DNA of 32,996 bases from Tubiluchus corallicola (lineage: Eukaryota > Priapulida > Priapulimorpha > Priapulimorphida > Tubiluchidae), in assembly GCA_030141605.1 (NCBI GenBank), contig JAQGDQ010001131.1:27501-60496 (forward strand). The letters are read 5' to 3'. Shown here piece by piece: positions 20,212 through 30,146 of the stretch. The position numbers and the translations under genes are program-made. The notes beneath the pieces were generated by a model. It was not told the DNA's origin. It was given only the letters and a program-made list of their open reading frames with translations, and made no database searches. Within the stretch, counting starts at the first letter, position 1; every line of letters starts with the position of its first letter.

Positions 20212-22312
20212 GAAACTAGACACCACTTAACGAGGCGAGAGGCGAGAGGTGTGTGAGAAAAATATAATCAGAAGAGCAGCCACTACTTAACCAGACGAGA
20301 GGCGAGAGGTGGAGTGAGAAAAATATAATCAGAAGAGCAGCCACTACTTAACCAGACGAGAGGCGAGAGGTGGTGTGTGAAAAATATAATCAGAAGAGCA
20401 GCCACTACTTAACCAGACGAGAGGCGAGAGGTGGAGTGAGAAAAATATAATCAGAAGAGCAGCCACTACTTAACCAGACGAGAGGCGAGAGGTGGAGTGA
20501 GACAAATATAATCAGAAGAGCAGCCACTACTTAACCAGACGAGAGGCAAGAGGTGGAGTGAGAAAAATATAATCAGAAGAGCAGTCACTACTTAATCAGA
20601 CGAGAGGCAAGAGGTGGAGTGAGAAAAATATAATCAGAAGAGCAGCCACTACTTAATCAGACGAGAGGCGAGAGGTGGAGTGAGAAAAATATAATCAGAA
20701 GAGCAGCCACTACTTAACCAGACGAGAGGCGAGAGGTGGAGTGAGAAAAATATAATCAGAAGAGCAGCCACTACTTAACCAGACGAGAGGCGAGAGGTGG
20801 AGTGAGAAAAATATAATCAGAAGAGCAGCCACTACTTAACCACATGAGAGGCAAGAGGTGGTGTGAGAAAAATATAATCAGAGGAGCACCCACTACTTAA
20901 CCAGACGAGAGGCGAGAGGTGGTGTGTGAAAAAATATAATCAGAAGAGCAGCCACTACTTAACCAGACGAGAGGCGAGAGGTGGAGTGAGAAAAATATAG
21001 TCAGAAGAGCAGCAACTACTTAACCACATGAGAGGCAAGAGGTGGTGCGAGAAAAATATAGTCAGAAGAGCAGCCACTACTTAACCACATGAGAGGCAAG
21101 AGGTGGTGCGAGAAAAATATAATCAGAAGAGCCGCCACTTAACCAGACGAGAGGCGAGAGGTGGTGTGTGAAAAATATAATCAAGAGCACCCACTTAACC
21201 AAGAGAGGCAGAGGTGGGTGGAAAAACAGGAGCAGCTGGTTATCAGAGGCACCACTACTTAACCAGACGAGAGGCGAGAGGTGGAGTGAGAAAAATATAA
21301 TCAGAAGAGCAGCACTACTTAACCAAGAGAGGCGAGGTGGTGGAGAAAAATATATGGGTGGGGGGGGTGGGTAGAGAGCACCACTACTAACCAGACGAGA
21401 GGCGAGAGGTGGGTGAGAAAAATATAATCAGAGGCGCTACTTAACAAGAGAGGCAGAGGTGGGGAGAAAAATATATCAGAAGAGCAGCCCACTTAACCAG
21501 AGGGCAGAGGTGGGGGAAAAATATAATAGAGGCACCACTACTTAACCAGACGAGAGGCGAGAGGTGGAGTGAGAAAAATATAATCAGAAGAGCAGCCACT
21601 ACTTAACCAATGAGAGGCAAGAGGTGGTGGAAAAATATGGTTATCAGAGAGCAGCCACTACTTAACCAGACGAGAGGCGAGAGGTGGAGTGAGAAAAATA
21701 TAATCAGAAGAGCAGCACTACTTAACCAAGAGAGGCAGAGGTGGTGGAGAAAAATATATTATCAGAGGAGCACCACTACTTAACCAGACGAGAGGCGAGA
21801 GGTGGAGTGAGAAAAATATAATCAGAAGAGCAGCAACTACTTAACCACATGAGAGGCAAGAGGTGGTGCGAGAAAAATATAGTCAGAAGAGCAGCCACTA
21901 CTTAACCACATGAGAGGCAAGAGGTGGTGCGAGAAAAATATAATCAGAAGAGCCGCCACTTAACCAGACGAGAGGCGAGAGGTGGTGTGTGAAAAATATA
22001 ATCACAGGAGCAGCCGCCACTTAACCACATGAGAGGCAAGAGGTGGTGTGAGAAAAATATAATCAGAGGGGCAGCCACTACTTAACCAGACGAGAGGCGA
22101 GAGGTGATGTGAGAAAAATATAATCAGAAGAGCAGCCACTACTTAACCAGACGAGAGGCGCGAGGTGGAGTGAGAAAAATATAATAAGAAGAGCAGCCAT
22201 TACTAACCAGACGAGAGGCGAGAGGTGGTGCGAGAAAAATATAATAAGAAGAGCAGCCATTACTAACCAGACGAGAGGCGAGAGGTGGTGTGTGAAAAAT
22301 ATAATCAGAAAG
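20212..22312. repeat. 61-bp tandem satellite, about 34 units
   Basis: Unit: AGAAGAGCAGCCACTACTTA, then ACCAGACGAGAGGCGAGAGG, then TGGAGTGAGAAAAATATAATC, 61 bp in total. Sub-types differ at CAGACG/CACATG, GCGAG/GCAAG and GGAGTGAG/GGTGTGTG/GGTGCGAG. The block near 20945-21180 recurs near 21783-22005. Units at 21181-21540 and 21600-21770 are shortened by many small deletions plus a G run, unlike the clean flanking units. Confidence 0.95.
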
Positions 22313-22556
22313 GGAATCTTTATTAAGAGGATTCTTGGCTTCAGTTAATTTTTTTGAAATTTTATTTGATCAACTTTTGCACTCATAGTACAGTGTTGAC
22401 CTGCGTCCTTTTATTTTAATGTCGCATGAATATAGCACTGAGTTTTGCAATTGTGATTATGAATTCATTAATGAATTAATGATTTTAGAATTCTGTTAGC
22501 CCAATGTGTACAACTGACGTAACGGGCATGTGATGACGATGATGATGCAGAATAGA
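22313..22556. other. Unassigned spacer
   Basis: AT-rich spacer between the 61-bp array and the solo foldback end. No feature recognised. Confidence 0.3.
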
Positions 22557-22575
22557 ATAAGCCTTTTCACAGTTT
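22557..22575 (+). repeat. Solo copy of the foldback-element end
   Basis: AATAAGCCTTTTCACAGTT, identical over 19 bases to both termini of the foldback at 17150-17805. Similarity stops directly afterwards. Confidence 0.6.
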
Positions 22576-22685
22576 TTTTTACCAAGGGTAGTTATGCTCG
22601 AATACTGATTTAGAATGGATACAGTACGAAATAGGCTGATTGCACAATTGTTAATCTTTCTATACAAAGTTTTCTGCTAGGCTAT

Positions 22686-23585
22686 TAATATTATTATAAT
22701 TCTTTATTTTTAAAAACTATGTATAGAATACATTCCCTCTATTTGTAGGGATATGTTTAAAATTTGTAAAGGCGTTTACAACGTATTAAACCTATTCACA
22801 CGCACACGCACACGCACACGCACACACACACACACACGCACATATATAATTTAGAATCCAACGCATGAGGCAGATTGAACGACAACGATCATATACAGTA
22901 GACATAGTTACAAATTATAATCCAACACTACATACATACACAATAAAAATAACGAACATATTTTAATACTTAGTAACAAAAATTTACACACATTATACAC
23001 AATGAAAAACAGCGAGTACAATTATAATAAACATAATTAGCAATTCTAATGCAGATTCACAATTAACCTTTAGCTAGGTTAATAAAAGGTTTAATTTCAG
23101 CAATGCGTCATGCTAACATGAGGATTCTTCGGAAGCGACAAGACACGACGTAAAGTTTTTCTAAATTCAACATTAAAATATTAACACATTGAATTAACAA
23201 TAATTGTGAAATCACTACGACACTGTAATGCATCATTAATTGCATTTAAATCATAAGATACTTTATAACCTAAATGACACACCTCATTATACGATTTAAA
23301 CGCTATTCCACTAATTTCAATTTTGTGCACCTGTCCAGATTCACTTCGACGGGATAGAATACACTTTGAATTTTGTACTCTGAAAAGTATATAACTGTTT
23401 GTGGCGTATTGGGCACATACGTTAAGCATTGTTTTCGAAGCAATAAGTGCATCGTCGTCGGCGTAACCCAGCAGTAAATACGTTTATTAAAGCACATCCA
23501 ACTTTGGCTTCTTTTAGAGAGAGATTATAAGATCATTAACATAGATTGCAAATAATACACCTGAGAGAATGCTGATTTTTTTTCT
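22686..23585 (-). mobile_element. Truncated LINE with reverse transcriptase remnant (YADD box)
   Basis: On the minus strand, 23572-23520 reads LSGVLFAIYVNDLIISL, the LF.IYVNDL box before the catalytic centre of LINE reverse transcriptases. After stops at about 23492 a frame reads LLGYADDDALIA (YADD catalytic aspartates), then LNVCAQYATNSYILF, CHLGYKVSYDLN and a stop at 23181. In another frame, LRRVLSLPKNPH at about 23150 fits the post-RT region. The 3' UTR has a CAAATAGAGGGA segment and AATAAAG with a degenerate AT tail at 22686-22715, similar to the element at 5528. It has been inactivated by stops and shifts, and is 5'-truncated. A CACACG repeat sits in its 3' part. Confidence 0.8.
22796..22843. 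repeat. (CACACG)n/(CA)n microsatellite
   Basis: Short hexanucleotide/dinucleotide tract ending in CACATATATA. Confidence 0.9.
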
Positions 23586-23639
23586 ACCATTGGTGACAGA
23601 AAAGATTAATACTTTTGTTTTGGACTGGTTATACATAAT

Positions 23640-24009
23640 TATAATATGTTCATATATATATAATGCTATATATATATAAATATAATATATAATATATAAT
23701 ATACCTATATGTAATATAATGCTGATATATGATATGTAATATATATAAATATATGATAAAATACATGAAAATACATTTATATAATAAAAAAATACATGAA
23801 AATAATATTTTTATATATTTTATCATAGTTGTAAATGTGTATATAACTTATGCAATAAAGATTATATATATATTTATATAAAATCTTTATTGCTCAAGCT
23901 ATACACATTTACAGGTATGAAAAAATATATAAAAATATTATATGTATTTTATTTTATCATATATTTATATATATTACATATCATATATCAGCATTATATT
24001 ATATATAGG

Positions 24010-24047
<38 letters not shown>

Positions 24048-24060
24048 ATATGTTCATGCA
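23640..24060. repeat. Large imperfect AT-rich palindrome
   Basis: Centre near 23875. The left arm holds ATGTTCATATATATATAATG, AATGCTGATATATGATATG, TAAATGTGTATA and GCAATAAAGATT; the right arm has their reverse complements (AATCTTTATTGC, TATACACATTTACA, CATATCATATATCAGCATT, ATATGTTCATGC). Arms are about 200 bp and could extrude as a cruciform. Confidence 0.8.
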
Positions 24061-24275
24061 TTTTATTCATTCCTGTAAATATATATATTATATATATAAA
24101 ATCTTTATTGCATAAGTTATACGCAATATATATATATATATAATATTTTCATGTATTTTATGATAATTTCATATAATACATATAATTCATATTACTTATA
24201 TATATATATTTCATATAATTCGTATATATATATATATATTTATATATGTTATATCCCATCGGATATATATGGATA
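24061..24275. repeat. (TA)n-rich tract with a third copy of the palindrome core
   Basis: AAAATCTTTATTGCATAAGTTATACGCA repeats the palindrome core, followed by long TA runs. Confidence 0.75.
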
Positions 24276-25160
24276 TATATATTTGGTCCCATTCAGAAGC
24301 TCAGTTTTGCTGTCAATGCGTTGTTGAAAGGCAGGACACATTAAGATGATGGCATTGTGTTTACTCAGTTGTGCCGCTTAAATGCTATACTAACGTTACG
24401 CAACGTGTCCACTTATTTCCACCACCGATTATTGGCACTAAAAGCATGAGATGTTTATTATGCGTCATTTACCTGGCTTCTTCTACGTTAACAACACCTT
24501 GCAGAGTGGTTCTACAACGCCCACAACCCCCGGACTGGTTTCATCTCATCCGTGCTGCAAAAAACTCCCAGCAGTCAAAAACTTGTAAAGTTGTGCTGGG
24601 ACGTTTATGACTGGGCAGTATTTTGGCATAGAACAATTCCAAAGCACAACCGAACAAGTTTACAATTGCGTGACAGGTGTGTTTTACAGGTAAATCTGGA
24701 CACGCCCTGCTATCATTTACACGTTACGGGTAATACAGGTGGATGAGGAGAAGCAAGATCGATGGGAGAGGGAATTTAGAGTAAATGGTTGTATAATCTC
24801 TCTTCCTCTTTTTCTCTTTCAACCACCTACTGCTTGCTTAATGTTATGGTAACCACAAAGAGACAAAAGCATAATAACAGATTTAACTTGATGGTTTGTG
24901 CCTGATAAAGCTGATCGTTATAAGCTGAGAATATGTTTCAGACATATAGATTTGTCAAAGTGGCACAACGGATCAGGTAGTAGACATTTTTGCAATACTC
25001 CAGGGATTGCAGACTAGAGTGAACGGTGCCTATGGTTTGTTTGTTTAATTTATCTAAAGATCTTAAACTGTGTGCGTTCTCATATCTCATATCCACATGG
25101 AATTTAGAAATTTCTTTCCTGTCCTAAGACGAAGAAATAAAAACAAGAATAGATAGAAAA
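24276..25160. other. Unassigned DNA with no gene seen
   Basis: Two overlapping + frames (24371-24610 and 24552-24746) lack an ATG start and any recognised domain. They might be chance or an unrecognised decayed element. Confidence 0.3.
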
Positions 25161-25161
25161 A

Positions 25162-25163
<2 letters not shown>

Positions 25164-25194
<31 letters not shown>

Positions 25195-25223
25195 TTTGTT
25201 GTTATTGTTGCTGTTGTTGTTGT

Positions 25224-25301
<78 letters not shown>

Positions 25302-25416
25302 CGCTGTTGTTGTTGTTGTTGTTATTGGTGTTGCTTTCGTTATTATTATTATTATTGTTGTTGTTGTTGTTGTTATTGGTGTTGCTTTCGTTATTATTAT
25401 TATTATTATTATTATT

Positions 25417-25466
<50 letters not shown>

Positions 25467-25508
25467 CGATGTTGTTGTTGTTGTTGTTGTCGCTGTCGAT
25501 GTTGTCGC

Positions 25509-25547
<39 letters not shown>

Positions 25548-25630
25548 CGCTGTCGATGTTGTCGCTGTTGTTGTTGTTGTCGCTGTTGTTGTTGTTGTTG
25601 TCGTCGTCGTCGTCGTAGTCGTCGTCGTCG

Positions 25631-25715
<85 letters not shown>
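25164..25715. repeat. Compound trinucleotide tract CTG-TTG-TCG-TCA-TTA
   Basis: Blocks follow in order: GCT/CTG (25164-25192), a long GTT/TTG region with TCG and TTA interruptions, then TCG (about 25600-25631), TCA (25632-25660) and TTA (25661-25715). The segment TATTGGTGTTGCTTTCG is duplicated at about 25323 and 25374. Poly-Asn/Asp/Leu/Thr frames are artefacts. Confidence 0.97.
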
Positions 25716-26138
25716 GTAAAATAATTTTTTGTAGATTGACTAATATCACTGAGAGACAAAAGAAAGGTATTTAGATAGAGATAAATAAATTAACCTTTAA
25801 AAAACTAAGATCGATTCGACGAGAAAAAGATTAAAAGTGAAACAGGACTTGCTTATCTATCAATGCATCTATGTAATTTATGTAACTTGCAACTTTTTCA
25901 TATAATTCAGAAAACCACTTGAAGATGCACATTTATAAGGTGCAGTAGAATGGATATAAAATTCTTGTGGTGTGTTAGGACACGTTTGAAATACTGAAAG
26001 TTTTACACTTGTACTAATTACTTTGTTAAACTTAATTAGGTAGATCGTTGGCAGCTATCAGTCGCTTGGTCAGGTACGTAGTCAGTCAGTTGATAAAGGA
26101 GTATTACTGTGTGAGTGGTACATGAATTCAGTTTGGAA

Positions 26139-26248
26139 CATTAATAAATTTAATAAATAAAATTTAAATTAATAAACAAATAAATACGTAAATAAATAAA
26201 TAAATAAATAAATGACGGAATAAATAATGAAATAGATAAATAAGATAA
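26139..26248. repeat. (TAAA)n-rich microsatellite
   Basis: Degenerate TAAA/AAAT tract directly left of dispersed repeat copy 5. DNA 25716-26138 holds nothing else recognised. Confidence 0.85.
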
Positions 26249-26250
26249 AT

Positions 26251-26590
26251 TCAGGTGCTGTACCTGTCTATTCAGAGGTGTTAATTTGTGACGTAGTGTA
26301 CACGTTCAAGAATTCATGCGTGAAGTGTGAAAGTTGAATTTTAAACTTAAAATTTGTAGAGTTTTCTGAATTTGACATTAAATGTTGAACAGTAGAACTG
26401 TACTTCAATTTTTACTTTCCCAAACACGTGCAACACGCTCGTTGAATCTTTTTGTTGTCGAAAATTGTTCATTTGTGATGTCATCACCAATTAGGTTCAC
26501 CGTAACTTAACCGTTAATTAAGTTATTAGCCTATTGTTTAATTATCAGAAACACTTGGGCATTACTATAGGTTTTAAACTGTGTATACAC
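26251..26590 (+). repeat. ~430-bp dispersed repeat family, copy 5
   Basis: Begins within the family at CAGGTGCTGTACCT and matches through AACTGTACTTCAATTTTT, TGATGTCATCACC and TTTAATTATCAGAAACAC. Both ends are missing. It is the only copy outside the homeobox intron in this window. Confidence 0.7.
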
Positions 26591-26609
26591 TCTAAAGGTT
26601 TAAATGTTT

Positions 26610-27180
26610 TATTGTTAAAAATTACAAAACTTTATTAAAAACTTTTACATTTAAAAGTTAAAGTCATACCAAACGTTTCGACCAGCTGCTGCTGTTATCA
26701 TCAGTGGTAAATTTACAAACATACAACCGGTTTATACAGGCAGAGCCTATTATGCACTAATTAAGTAGTTAACAGAAGCCAAACAGGTTATGAATAAACA
26801 GACCTGTAAAGAAATTGACACAGCAACAAATAGAGAAGTGTTTAAAAATAAAGTTAAAGGAATTGAACTAATTTGTACATTAAGAGAAGGCTTATTAGGG
26901 TACATAGATAAAAAAATTTTATTAATAAGTCCCAGTTATTCGTAGCTGTGATCACAATACTAAAATATTAAAATCAGCTTTGTGGGCGGAGGCAGAAATA
27001 TGGTCATTAATTCTGGATTGAGGAGAATTTTTTAATTTCTTGCCATTTCTAGACGAAATACCCAGATGTTCACATATTTTTACTTAAGGTGTCTGAATGT
27101 TTTGCCATGGTAAGCAGCATTGCAGCTTCTACACTGAAATCTATAAATAATACCAGACTGTAAACATATGGTATGATTAT
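26610..27180 (-). mobile_element. Penelope-like element remnant: GIY-YIG-type C-terminus plus hammerhead-like motif
   Basis: On the minus strand, 27172-27080 reads SGIIYRFQCRSCNAAYHGKT then FRHLK, and after a frameshift ICEHLGISSRNGKKLK (about 27074-27015), NDHISASAHKADFNIL, and further on NKPSLNVQISSIPLTLF (about 26905-26850). This is the order seen in the GIY-YIG endonuclease end of Penelope-like elements (CxxC, Y.GKT, EHLG, KPSLN). Downstream, 26704-26675 has CTGATGA ... GAAAC with a possible stem II between (CAGC/GCTG), as in the hammerhead motifs of Penelope-like terminal repeats. A GTTTGGTATGACTTTAAC-like segment and AATAAAG follow. Dead copy (stop codons and at least one frameshift). 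Family membership by motif reading only. Confidence 0.7.
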
Positions 27181-27440
27181 AACTTTTAACTTTTTAATAA
27201 AGAGTTCTTTTAACTTTTATTAACCTAAAAATATAACTTTTAAGCAAGAGTTCTTAATAAAGTTGTGTTCTTTTTAACTATAAAGGTTTTTATGTGATTG
27301 TAATAAAATTGGCTTTGATTAATGTTAAAATGTATAAATTTTACTGTAGTACTAGTAAGTCGGGTAGGACTAGAAAAATCGTTCTATTGTCCTTTAAACA
27401 TTAGAAACAATGAAAGACAATGAAAGACAAAGAAACAATC
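27181..27440. other. AT-rich spacer
   Basis: Repeated AACTTTTTAATAAAGAG / TAACTTTTAAGCAAGAGTTC segments, possibly a damaged part of the neighbouring Penelope-like element. A short GAAAGACAAT duplication lies at about 27410-27430. Confidence 0.3.
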
Positions 27441-27995
27441 TTAATTCACAATGTCTTTCACCGCAGCAATTGATAACAACAGGGGGTTCGTGTCCAGACT
27501 TGTTAACCCAGCACACTTGACTAGGTGGTCTGTCGCATCGTGCGGGTGCGTCATTGTTTCGTCGCGCGCGGCACGCGTCGCACGCGCGTTGAATGGCATG
27601 CGTGCACGGCTGAAATTACTGTTTAATGTGACAAGCCGGTAACACAAAAGCCTCAATAGAACTAATATTGAACAAGGCTAAATGCATCAAGCGTTCGAAA
27701 TGGAGTTCATTTCCGAGCAAATTTGTTGATCAATTTTGCCCTCTCCACTTAACATCCCCGCTCCCCGTGGCCTCCCTTTTATGCGATTCAACGACGATTA
27801 CACGAGATAATAGATGGAGAATTTGGCGAGGCGACAATGCAGCTATTGTGACAAAAGTGCCATTCCATCCTGCGTGTTTGGTGTCTTCAGTTGGATAAAC
27901 ACTTGGTGAATCTATTAGCCAGGAGGGAGGATACACTCTAGTACAGGCGTAGTGGATCATGGGTTAGCGTTAGATCGTGAACCTATATAAAAAGA
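27441..27995. promoter_or_regulatory. Candidate cis-regulatory island
   Basis: This segment is less AT-rich than its surroundings and has a CpG-dense core (about 27535-27606). It lacks repeats. Sites seen: NK2-type CACTTGA (27514-27520), CCACTTAA (27745-27752) and CACTTGG (27900-27906); a Sox-type inverted pair ACAATGCAGCTATTGT (27834-27849) followed by ACAAAAG; GATA cores; and a TATA-like TATATAAA at 27984-27991. Overlapping open frames on both strands (27441-27656, 27668-27898) have no recognisable protein content. Could be an enhancer or an unrecognised promoter; no transcript is evident. Confidence 0.4.
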
Positions 27996-28369
27996 TTAGC
28001 TGACGAATGAAAAAGGATTGCCAATTGGGGAAATGAAAAAAAAACGAGTTTAAGGAGATCTGATGGTTATGACATAATTCTTGGTGATTTTCGTACTGAG
28101 TTAGTAGACGGACACTGGTCAGTGGGCTACTGTCAAACGGCTGCTATTTTCAAGTTAAAGAAACAGTTCAGCTTACTTGAAGTAAATCTGCAAAACTATC
28201 AGCAGCTAAACAAATGATTGTCGATACATTCAGTGACTTCAATTAACCCACTAACAAGTAAAAAATAAATAAAATTGAGGTGAATTAAATGCAAGAATAA
28301 TAGAGTTATTTTAAACTTAAAATATATTTAGATTTAGATGAGACAGAGATTTATTTAAAATGTATATTG
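27996..28369. other. Unassigned AT-rich DNA
   Basis: No supported feature. Confidence 0.3.
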
Positions 28370-28379
28370 AGCGACGATC

Positions 28380-28405
28380 GTTTCGGCTATTGAAGCCATT
28401 ATCAA
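28380..28405 (-). ncRNA. Degenerate hammerhead-like motif
   Basis: Minus strand reads TTTGATAATGGCTTCAATAG then CCGAAACG: a GGCT/AGCC stem II between TTGATAA (decayed CTGANGA box) and GAAAC. Such motifs mark the terminal repeats of Penelope-like elements. Two core positions are off the consensus, so self-cleavage is unlikely. Confidence 0.35.
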
Positions 28406-28457
28406 ACTATAAATGAAGCCAAAAAGAAAGAATAAATAACACATTAGTGGTACAAAG

Positions 28458-28652
28458 GCACAAACTGAAACTACAAAAACAACAGATTCGAATTTAACTT
28501 ATGGAAATAAACGAGGTTGTAATGGAAAAAATTGGGGAGAAATGTAAAAAATTCTTATACAATTTCTTCGTTTTCTGCAATTTTTACGTTACAACCTCGT
28601 TTATTTTGATAAGTTAAATTATAATCTGTTGCTCTGTAGTTTCAGTTTGTGC
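28458..28652. repeat. 195-bp inverted repeat (MITE-like hairpin)
   Basis: The left arm (28458-28522) has GCACAAACTGAAACTAC, AACAGATT, ATTTAACTTAT and AATAAACGAGGTTGTAA; the right arm (28589-28652) has the reverse complements in mirror order (TTACAACCTCGTTTATT, ATAAGTTAAAT, AATCTGTT, GTAGTTTCAGTTTGTGC). The loop is about 66 bases. Confidence 0.85.
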
Positions 28653-28869
28653 TCTTTATTAAATTCACAGCCCCCAACAGCTGGAATAAAATAAGTGCCC
28701 AAGTAAAAATACATAAATCTATTTATAGTTTCAAAAAGTACTTGAAAAGGACCATTTTTGATTCATACTTATAATACAATTTAATGGTTCCATGTCTCAT
28801 GCAATCGCAATCGCAATGGCCTCCAATCAATTATAATGCTATTTTAATACACCTCTATGTAAATTAAAC
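28653..28869. other. Unassigned spacer
   Basis: AT-rich, no feature seen. Confidence 0.3.
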
Positions 28870-29157
28870 ATACACTGTGGTCGTTTCTTCTCCTCTTCTC
28901 CTTCTTCCTATCCCTAATCTTACTATTTTTTCCGTTCCATCATGTCTACTAACTCTAACCATTCTTTCATTCACTCATTTGTGCCACCTTAACAAGCCAA
29001 GCTGTCAAGGTGTCATACAGCAACTCCTTTATTTGGTTAATTTGACTTCATCAACGTTTTTTTACCTATACTGTTTCTTTTTTTCTCAATAATATTGTAT
29101 GTTGATGTATTGTATATGTATTGCTGGAGTGATATAAATTGATTAATTGATTGAAAG
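28870..29157 (+). mobile_element. Possible LINE 3' end with ATTG-type tail
   Basis: A pyrimidine-rich stretch ends TTGATGTATTGTATATGTA and then AATTGATTAATTGATTG, a short-repeat tail of the kind that closes CR1/L2-like LINEs. No coding motif remains. The 71-codon frame at 28877-29092 shows nothing recognisable. Confidence 0.35.
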
Positions 29158-30140
29158 TCACGTTAATAAAACTTAGATTAGCTAAGTGTGATATGCAGTT
29201 GCATGCTAGTGGCTAAACATGTCTACTAGTTGACTGCTTTTAAGATATAAGCAAATATTTACTTTAAAACAAACACAGTCTGTGTAAACTCTCCTCGTTA
29301 GATTAAAAAACAAAAGCTATATTTAAATGATAAAATATTAATTTTATTGTAACAATAATTTGTCCGACAAACATAGGGAAATCTGAAGAGGAAAATGCTG
29401 ACACAAATCATTCTCTCGGTTATATTTCATTCGCAATACAATATTACTGTCGACAAACGCAACATCTAACAGTAATGCTGGCTATTGTGCACACATAATG
29501 AATGTGTATATCATATTATATTATTATGGCATATTATTATGTTAATATTATAAAACGGTCGTCTATCTGCTTTACACACAATCACCAACCTGAAAAGTTT
29601 AGCATCATTTCAACTTCTTCATTTTCTAATCTCTGACATGATCCATCTTATTGCTTCGCAAAGACTTACATCTCTAACTAGTGTAATTGTTTTTCTACCT
29701 ATTCTTATCTATAGCAACACACTTAGCAATAGAGTTACTGGCACTTATACTTGGCCACTGGTCAGTGGATAAAAGAACACTAATAGCAATTACGAGGGTT
29801 TCCCTCAGTTCTTCGTTAGTTTGGATTTTGTTGACTTTCAAAAATTAACTTCCTTTTTCAACTTCAAGACTTTTTTAACACAGAAAATCTCCCCTCTCAA
29901 AATAAAGCACCTTGTTTGTTTAAAAAGGAATAAATCACATGCAGGAAAGACTGTCAGAAGTTTTACAGTCTGGGATGAATCTTTCACTATGTTGTGATGA
30001 GGCTAAATTATTACTTTAAATTTATGGCATTCATTCGTAACTATCGCTTTCTAACGTAGCTGCTTTTTAGCCACGCAGCGCTTTTGCTGAATGACTATGG
30101 CGGTGCTAATATGTTTTTACTGAGAATAGCTGTATTGCTG
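29158..30140. other. Intergenic DNA, no feature seen
   Basis: About 1 kb without coding signal. CACTGGTCAGTGG at about 29756 also occurs near 28114. It probably contains the 3' end of the LRR gene transcribed from the right, though no clear polyadenylation signal was identified. Confidence 0.3.
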
Positions 30141-30146
30141 GCATTT

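Noticed and set aside
24371-24746. Two overlapping frames of 79 and 64 codons
   Set aside because: They start at non-ATG codons and show no domain or composition typical of proteins.
25087-25749. Asn/Asp-rich protein of 220 residues
   Set aside because: It is a translation of the compound trinucleotide tract; other frames give equally long Leu and Thr runs.
27984-27991. TATA box of a new gene
   Set aside because: No open frame or splice signal follows within several hundred bases; kept only as part of the candidate regulatory island.
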